Source: Cytobacillus stercorigallinarum | GTDB lineage: Bacteria > Bacillota > Bacilli > Bacillales > Cytobacillaceae | Reading direction: 5' to 3' | Length of the DNA: 64,000 nucleotides | NCBI RefSeq assembly: GCF_014836495.1 | Contig: NZ_JACSQT010000004.1 | Span: 124,001 to 188,000 of the forward strand | Part shown: piece by piece, positions 61,117-64,000 of the stretch | Position numbering within the stretch: the stretch's first letter is position 1 | Layout: each line of letters starts with the position of its first letter | Made by a program: the position numbers and the translations under genes | The notes under the pieces: generated by a model | Databases searched by the model: none | What the model saw: the letters and a program-made list of their open reading frames with translations, nothing else | Told to the model about the DNA's origin: nothing

Positions 61117-61429
61117 AGAAGATTTTTCAAAAGAAATAAAGCGTTCTTTTGTAAAGTTTGAGGAAAATAACCCCATCTCTACTCCTAGTAAAGATTGGTT
61201 TGAAAAAATGGTCATCGAAGAAAAGGGAGCAGCCAGCAGAAAGTGGCGAAAAGAATTACTCTTATTCAGCGGAATAGCAACACTCATTCTCGTTTTATTT
61301 TTTACAACATTAACCCAAATACCAGTTGTCTTTATAACATTACAAGGTCTTACAGTTCTTCTTGTCATCTGTTATACCTTGCTGCAAATCCAAAAACATA
61401 GAGAGAAGGTGCGACATGGAGAATATTGA
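61070..61429 (+). CDS. YxlC-like membrane protein, probable anti-sigma component
   Basis: A 119-residue protein with a charged N-terminus (about 55 residues) and two hydrophobic helices (about 63-83 and 90-108), as in YxlC. It overlaps the sigma gene by 47 bases and the next gene by 14. ATG 61070 is chosen; a GTG 2 codons earlier is closer to the GGAG site. By analogy it helps to hold SigY inactive at the membrane. Confidence 0.75.
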   Translation: MRKGQEQWKTRLNKDEEDFSKEIKRSFVKFEENNPISTPSKDWFEKMVIEEKGAASRKWRKELLLFSGIATLILVLFFTTLTQIPVVFITLQGLTVLLVICYTLLQIQKHREKVRHGEY

Positions 61430-61634
61430 TTTCTATTTACTATTCTTTGTAGCTATTATTTTACTATCACAAAGTATCTTTCTATTTACCAATGCGAAGA
61501 AAAATGGGATGAATCATTGGTTCTGGGGTATTATCGCCTTAATTCAAGCACCAGTACCACTCATTTTCTATTTCATCGTAAGAAACGTTCGTAGAAAAGA
61601 GGAGGATGAATTGAATGATTATCGTGACTACTGA
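61416..61634 (+). CDS. PLDc_N-type small membrane protein (YxlD/YxlE-like)
   Basis: A 72-residue protein with two hydrophobic helices and the PLDc_N pattern WFWGIIALIQAPVPLIFYFIVRNVRR. YxlE, part of the B. subtilis SigY anti-sigma complex, is of this type. GAAGG precedes ATG 61416. It overlaps its neighbours on both sides, so the four genes are translated together. Confidence 0.8.
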   Translation: MENIDFYLLFFVAIILLSQSIFLFTNAKKNGMNHWFWGIIALIQAPVPLIFYFIVRNVRRKEEDELNDYRDY

Positions 61635-61929
61635 AACGATACCAGGTAAAGAAATTAAAGAGTTAAAGGGTTTTGTAAGAGGCAATTCAGTCCAATCGAA
61701 ACATATTGGAAAAGATATTGTGGCCGTATTACGTACAATTGTCGGTGGAGAAGTCTCTGAATATACAGACATGATGACTGAATCTCGCCAAAAGGCGATT
61801 GGACGCATGGTTGAGCATGCCAAAGAAAAAGGAGCAAATGCGATTATCGGTGTACGTTTAGAAACGTCAGCCATAATGGCCAATGCGAGTGAAATATTGG
61901 CTTATGGTACGGCGGTGTATGTGGAGTAA
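61615..61929 (+). CDS. YbjQ/UPF0145 family protein
   Basis: A 104-residue soluble protein of the pentameric UPF0145 family: MIIVTTETIPGKEIKELKG, VRTIVGGEVSEYTDM-like block (RTIVGGEVSEYTDMMTESRQ) and GANAIIGVRLETS near the end. Function unknown, sometimes called heavy-metal-binding domain. AGGAGG lies before ATG. It overlaps the PLDc_N gene, replacing the ABC-transporter genes yxlFG found in B. subtilis. Confidence 0.9.
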   Translation: MIIVTTETIPGKEIKELKGFVRGNSVQSKHIGKDIVAVLRTIVGGEVSEYTDMMTESRQKAIGRMVEHAKEKGANAIIGVRLETSAIMANASEILAYGTAVYVE

Positions 61930-62031
61930 ACAAGATATATATTTGTTGGCTGTCGATTTCTCGACAGCTTTTCTGCGGAGTAACTTATATCTATTCAGAA
62001 TAAGGATTGGGCAAATTCCTAACCCCTAATT

Positions 62032-62241
62032 CTAACGCTTAAGCCTCCGCTGCTGAATCATTCTTTTAATATCATAGCAAGCAAATGTCCCACAAATAAT
62101 GATACCTGCACTAAATAAAAATACTAAAAACCAATTCTCTCCCCAACTGACATAGGCACTGTAGAGACAAAGTAACGCAGTGACGAGTGATCCATAATTC
62201 GCCTGATACAGCTCTAGTTTTGACCTTTGATTTTCTTCCAG
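62032..62241 (-). CDS. Small membrane protein lacking a standard start codon
   Basis: A frame of about 69 residues with two hydrophobic helices (SLVTALLCLYSAYVSW, WFLVFLFSAGIIICGTFACY) and a basic tail (KRMIQQRRLKR) reads like a real protein. No ATG, GTG or TTG lies in the frame before the first helix; a CTG at 62241 with GAGG nearby is the only candidate. A lost start or a small indel is an alternative. It follows an XRE gene and a membrane protein gene. Confidence 0.5.
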   Translation of the reverse strand: MEENQRSKLELYQANYGSLVTALLCLYSAYVSWGENWFLVFLFSAGIIICGTFACYDIKRMIQQRRLKR

Positions 62242-62281
62242 AGATCCTCGACTCCCTTCATTATTGTGTTAACCCATTTTT

Positions 62282-62476
62282 CTACTCTTCACCCGCAAAT
62301 AATTCATCAACGGTCGTATTCAATATTGCAGCTAAATTAAACGCTAAGTGCAGTGTTGGATCGTATTTATTATTTTCAATGGCATTAATCGTTTGCCTCG
62401 TTACTTTGCAACGTTTCGCTACATCCTCTTGCGATAGTTTCATTGACTTTCTCAACTCACGAATTCGGTTTTTCAT
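62282..62476 (-). CDS. XRE-family helix-turn-helix regulator
   Basis: A 64-residue protein made of one HTH_3 domain: RIRELRKSMKLSQEDVAKRC and KVTRQTINAIENNKYDPTL. Such minimal repressors usually pair with adjacent membrane proteins. It follows a membrane protein gene with one base between stop and ATG. Confidence 0.88.
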   Translation of the reverse strand: MKNRIRELRKSMKLSQEDVAKRCKVTRQTINAIENNKYDPTLHLAFNLAAILNTTVDELFAGEE

Positions 62477-62477
62477 C

Positions 62478-62780
62478 TTAATTACCGTATTTTCTCTTAT
62501 AAAAAAGTAAAGTGATCAAGTAGATAATACAAATACTTAGTAGAAAGGAAAATGGTGAGATTCCTTCATAAGTGTTGCTTCCCCAGAAAACAGAATAAAC
62601 CTTCTCCCCCATTTCAATCACTAACACAACGATAACAACTGCAAAAGAATAAGATTGTGCTTTCATTTTAATTAATTTCTTCCTTTCATCACCAAGTTGA
62701 GGTAACGTACTGATCGTATAAAAAATGAGTAGCAAACTTAAAGCTAGCAGAGAAAAAAAGATAATAACAATCCCGTTCAA
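62478..62780 (-). CDS. Membrane protein paired with the XRE regulator
   Basis: A 100-residue protein with three hydrophobic helices (about 3-21, 37-53 and 73-91). TTG 62780 with GGAGGAGG upstream is the start; a longer frame has no site. Function unknown. It forms a gene pair with the XRE regulator. Confidence 0.75.
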   Translation of the reverse strand: MNGIVIIFFSLLALSLLLIFYTISTLPQLGDERKKLIKMKAQSYSFAVVIVVLVIEMGEKVYSVFWGSNTYEGISPFSFLLSICIIYLITLLFYKRKYGN

Positions 62781-62880
62781 GATGATTCCTCCTCCAAAAA
62801 GTAAAAAGTATTTGACATTTATTATACTAACACCTACCAAAAATGTAAAATACTTTATACATTTTTTATTAAAACAACAC

Positions 62881-62917
62881 AAAAATGCTTAGAGTCATTA
62901 TCAACTCTAAGCATTAA
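62881..62917 (-). terminator. Terminator of aspA
   Basis: AATGCTTAGAGT and ACTCTAAGCATT arms around an 8-base loop with T residues following on the minus strand. Confidence 0.85.
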
Positions 62918-62919
62918 AA

Positions 62920-64000
62920 TTAATCTCTATTTAACAAAGACACACCCGCAATACCTGGGTTCGTCATTTCGTATGGGTTCAAGATAAGATCCAATTCTTC
63001 TTCAGTAAGCACATCGTATTTCAAGCACAGTTCACGAACGGATTTGCCGTTGATGATTGCTTCTCTCGCGATGCGTGCTGCGACTTCGTACCCGATATGT
63101 GGATTTACTGCTGTAATGATGCCTGCACTGTTTTCTACATATTCTTTCAAACGCGTTTCATTCGCTTCAATACCTGCTAAACAGTAATCTGTAAAAGCAC
63201 GGAAAGCGTTGTTCATAATACTGATTGATTGTAATAAATTGAAAACGAGTACCGGTTCCATTACGTTTAATTCTAACTGACCAGCCTCAGAAGCAAGGCA
63301 AATTGTATGGTCATTACCAATAACTTGGAATGCCACTTGGTTAATCATTTCAGGCATAACAGGATTCACTTTACCTGGCATGATCGAAGAGCCTGGTTGA
63401 CGAGCAGGCAATGAAATTTCGCCTAGACCTGCACGCGGGCCTGATGCCATGAGACGAATGTCATTAGCAATCTTAGACATATTCATCATACAGACTTTTA
63501 ACGCTGCAGAAACTTCTGTATAAGCATCCGTATTTTGTGTTGCATCAACAAGATGATCGGCGCCAACTAGAGGTAGACCCGTAATCTCAGCCATATGTTT
63601 AACGACACTTTCAATATAATAAGGGTTTGCATTTAATCCCGTTCCTACAGCCGTTGCTCCCATATTGATTTCATATAAATGCTGACGGGATTGCTGGATT
63701 CGTTTAATATCTCTCGTGATTACACGACTGTATGCTTCAAACTCTTGTCCAAGACGAATCGGAACCGCATCTTGAAGATGAGTTCTACCCATTTTAATCA
63801 CATGATCAAACTGTTTTGCTTTCTCTTTAAATGTCGCAAGCATATGCTCCATCGTTTGTGTAAGTTTTTCCAATGCATTCAATGTAGCAATATGAATCGC
63901 TGTTGGGAAAGCATCATTCGTTGATTGTGACATGTTGACATGGCTATTCGGGCTTAAGTGAAGTGCATAGTCTCCTTTATTCTTCCCTAGTAACTCTAGC
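62920..64000 (-). CDS. aspA: Aspartate ammonia-lyase (partial)
   Basis: About 360 residues of a class II fumarase/aspartase-type lyase; the N-terminus is beyond the right edge. It removes ammonia from aspartate to give fumarate. The frame continues to the last base (LELLGKNKGDYALHLSPNSH, then VNMSQSTNDAFPTAIH). Blocks KMGRTHLQDAVPIRLGQEF, GLNANPYY and the signature GSSIMPGKVNPVMPE are intact. AspA is preferred over fumarase C by the LSPNSHVNMSQSTNDAFPT and GTGLNA context. Terminator follows directly. Confidence 0.92.
   Translation of the reverse strand, partial: LELLGKNKGDYALHLSPNSHVNMSQSTNDAFPTAIHIATLNALEKLTQTMEHMLATFKEKAKQFDHVIKMGRTHLQDAVPIRLGQEFEAYSRVITRDIKRIQQSRQHLYEINMGATAVGTGLNANPYYIESVVKHMAEITGLPLVGADHLVDATQNTDAYTEVSAALKVCMMNMSKIANDIRLMASGPRAGLGEISLPARQPGSSIMPGKVNPVMPEMINQVAFQVIGNDHTICLASEAGQLELNVMEPVLVFNLLQSISIMNNAFRAFTDYCLAGIEANETRLKEYVENSAGIITAVNPHIGYEVAARIAREAIINGKSVRELCLKYDVLTEEELDLILNPYEMTNPGIAGVSLLNRD

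Overview
The window is chromosomal DNA of a low-GC, Gram-positive, spore-former-type bacterium of the family Bacillaceae, plausibly a halotolerant or alkaliphilic Bacillus relative. This rests on AGGAGG-type ribosome sites with frequent TTG and GTG starts, a T-box leader, two ydaO-type c-di-AMP riboswitches, a Thi-box, KtrAB, Amj, PlsY, LtaS, a YkoGHI-like system and a SigY-like operon. No rRNA, tRNA, CRISPR array or intact transposase gene was found. Most genes before 51 kb lie on the minus strand; the plus strand dominates from 51.4 to 57 kb and again from 59.6 to 61.9 kb.

Layout. 0-2.8 kb: ktrB (cut by the edge) and ktrA behind a c-di-AMP riboswitch, then a 3-hydroxyacyl-CoA dehydrogenase. 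2.9-5.8 kb: a luciferase-like oxidoreductase, a small protein and a catalase. 6.0-17.4 kb: a minus-strand aromatic meta-cleavage cluster. It holds a flavin-dependent hydroxylase and its flavin reductase, a RibF-like FAD synthetase, an extradiol dioxygenase, a C-C hydrolase, a hydratase, an MFS importer, an IclR regulator, an acylating acetaldehyde dehydrogenase and an aldolase. A XylR_N/V4R sensor fused to a PucR-type helix-turn-helix follows. Together they would turn a phenol with a side chain into pyruvate, acetyl-CoA and a small acid. 17.8-18.8 kb: a nitronate-monooxygenase-like gene broken by a frameshift.

20-27.2 kb is an envelope region: Amj (alternate lipid II flippase), an LD-carboxypeptidase and three small membrane proteins in one run, then the overlapping trio plsY - GNAT/aminotransferase fusion - LtaS-like synthase. 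The trio is the most system-like novelty here. 27.4-33.9 kb: Rrf2 regulator, thioredoxin-reductase-like flavoprotein, PepSY proteins with a two-component system, DUF1835 protein and an acetyltransferase. 34.1-35.7 kb: a glutamate/dicarboxylate symporter behind a second c-di-AMP riboswitch. 36.2-41.7 kb: VOC protein, MFS exporter, small hydrolase, DUF2283-like protein and an 825-residue surface or phage-fibre-like protein with about 38 copies of a 14-residue SHAEG repeat and a Peptidase_G2-like end.

41.8-48 kb is rich in resistance-type enzymes: an ANT(6)-like and an ANT(2'')-like nucleotidyltransferase, an acetyltransferase, and a second-type methionyl-tRNA synthetase under a Met T-box. 48-51.3 kb: a YcdB-like/lipoprotein operon and a YeiH-type exporter divergent from its LysR regulator. 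52-58 kb is a patchwork: AraC, GNAT, HelD-like helicase, TetR, GNAT and several gene remnants. It lies between two copies of a lysR 3' end and contains two inverted IS-end-like hairpins. 58-64 kb: M23 peptidase, Thi-box and thiT, a SigY-like ECF operon with its own ECF promoter, an XRE/membrane-protein cluster and aspA (cut by the edge).
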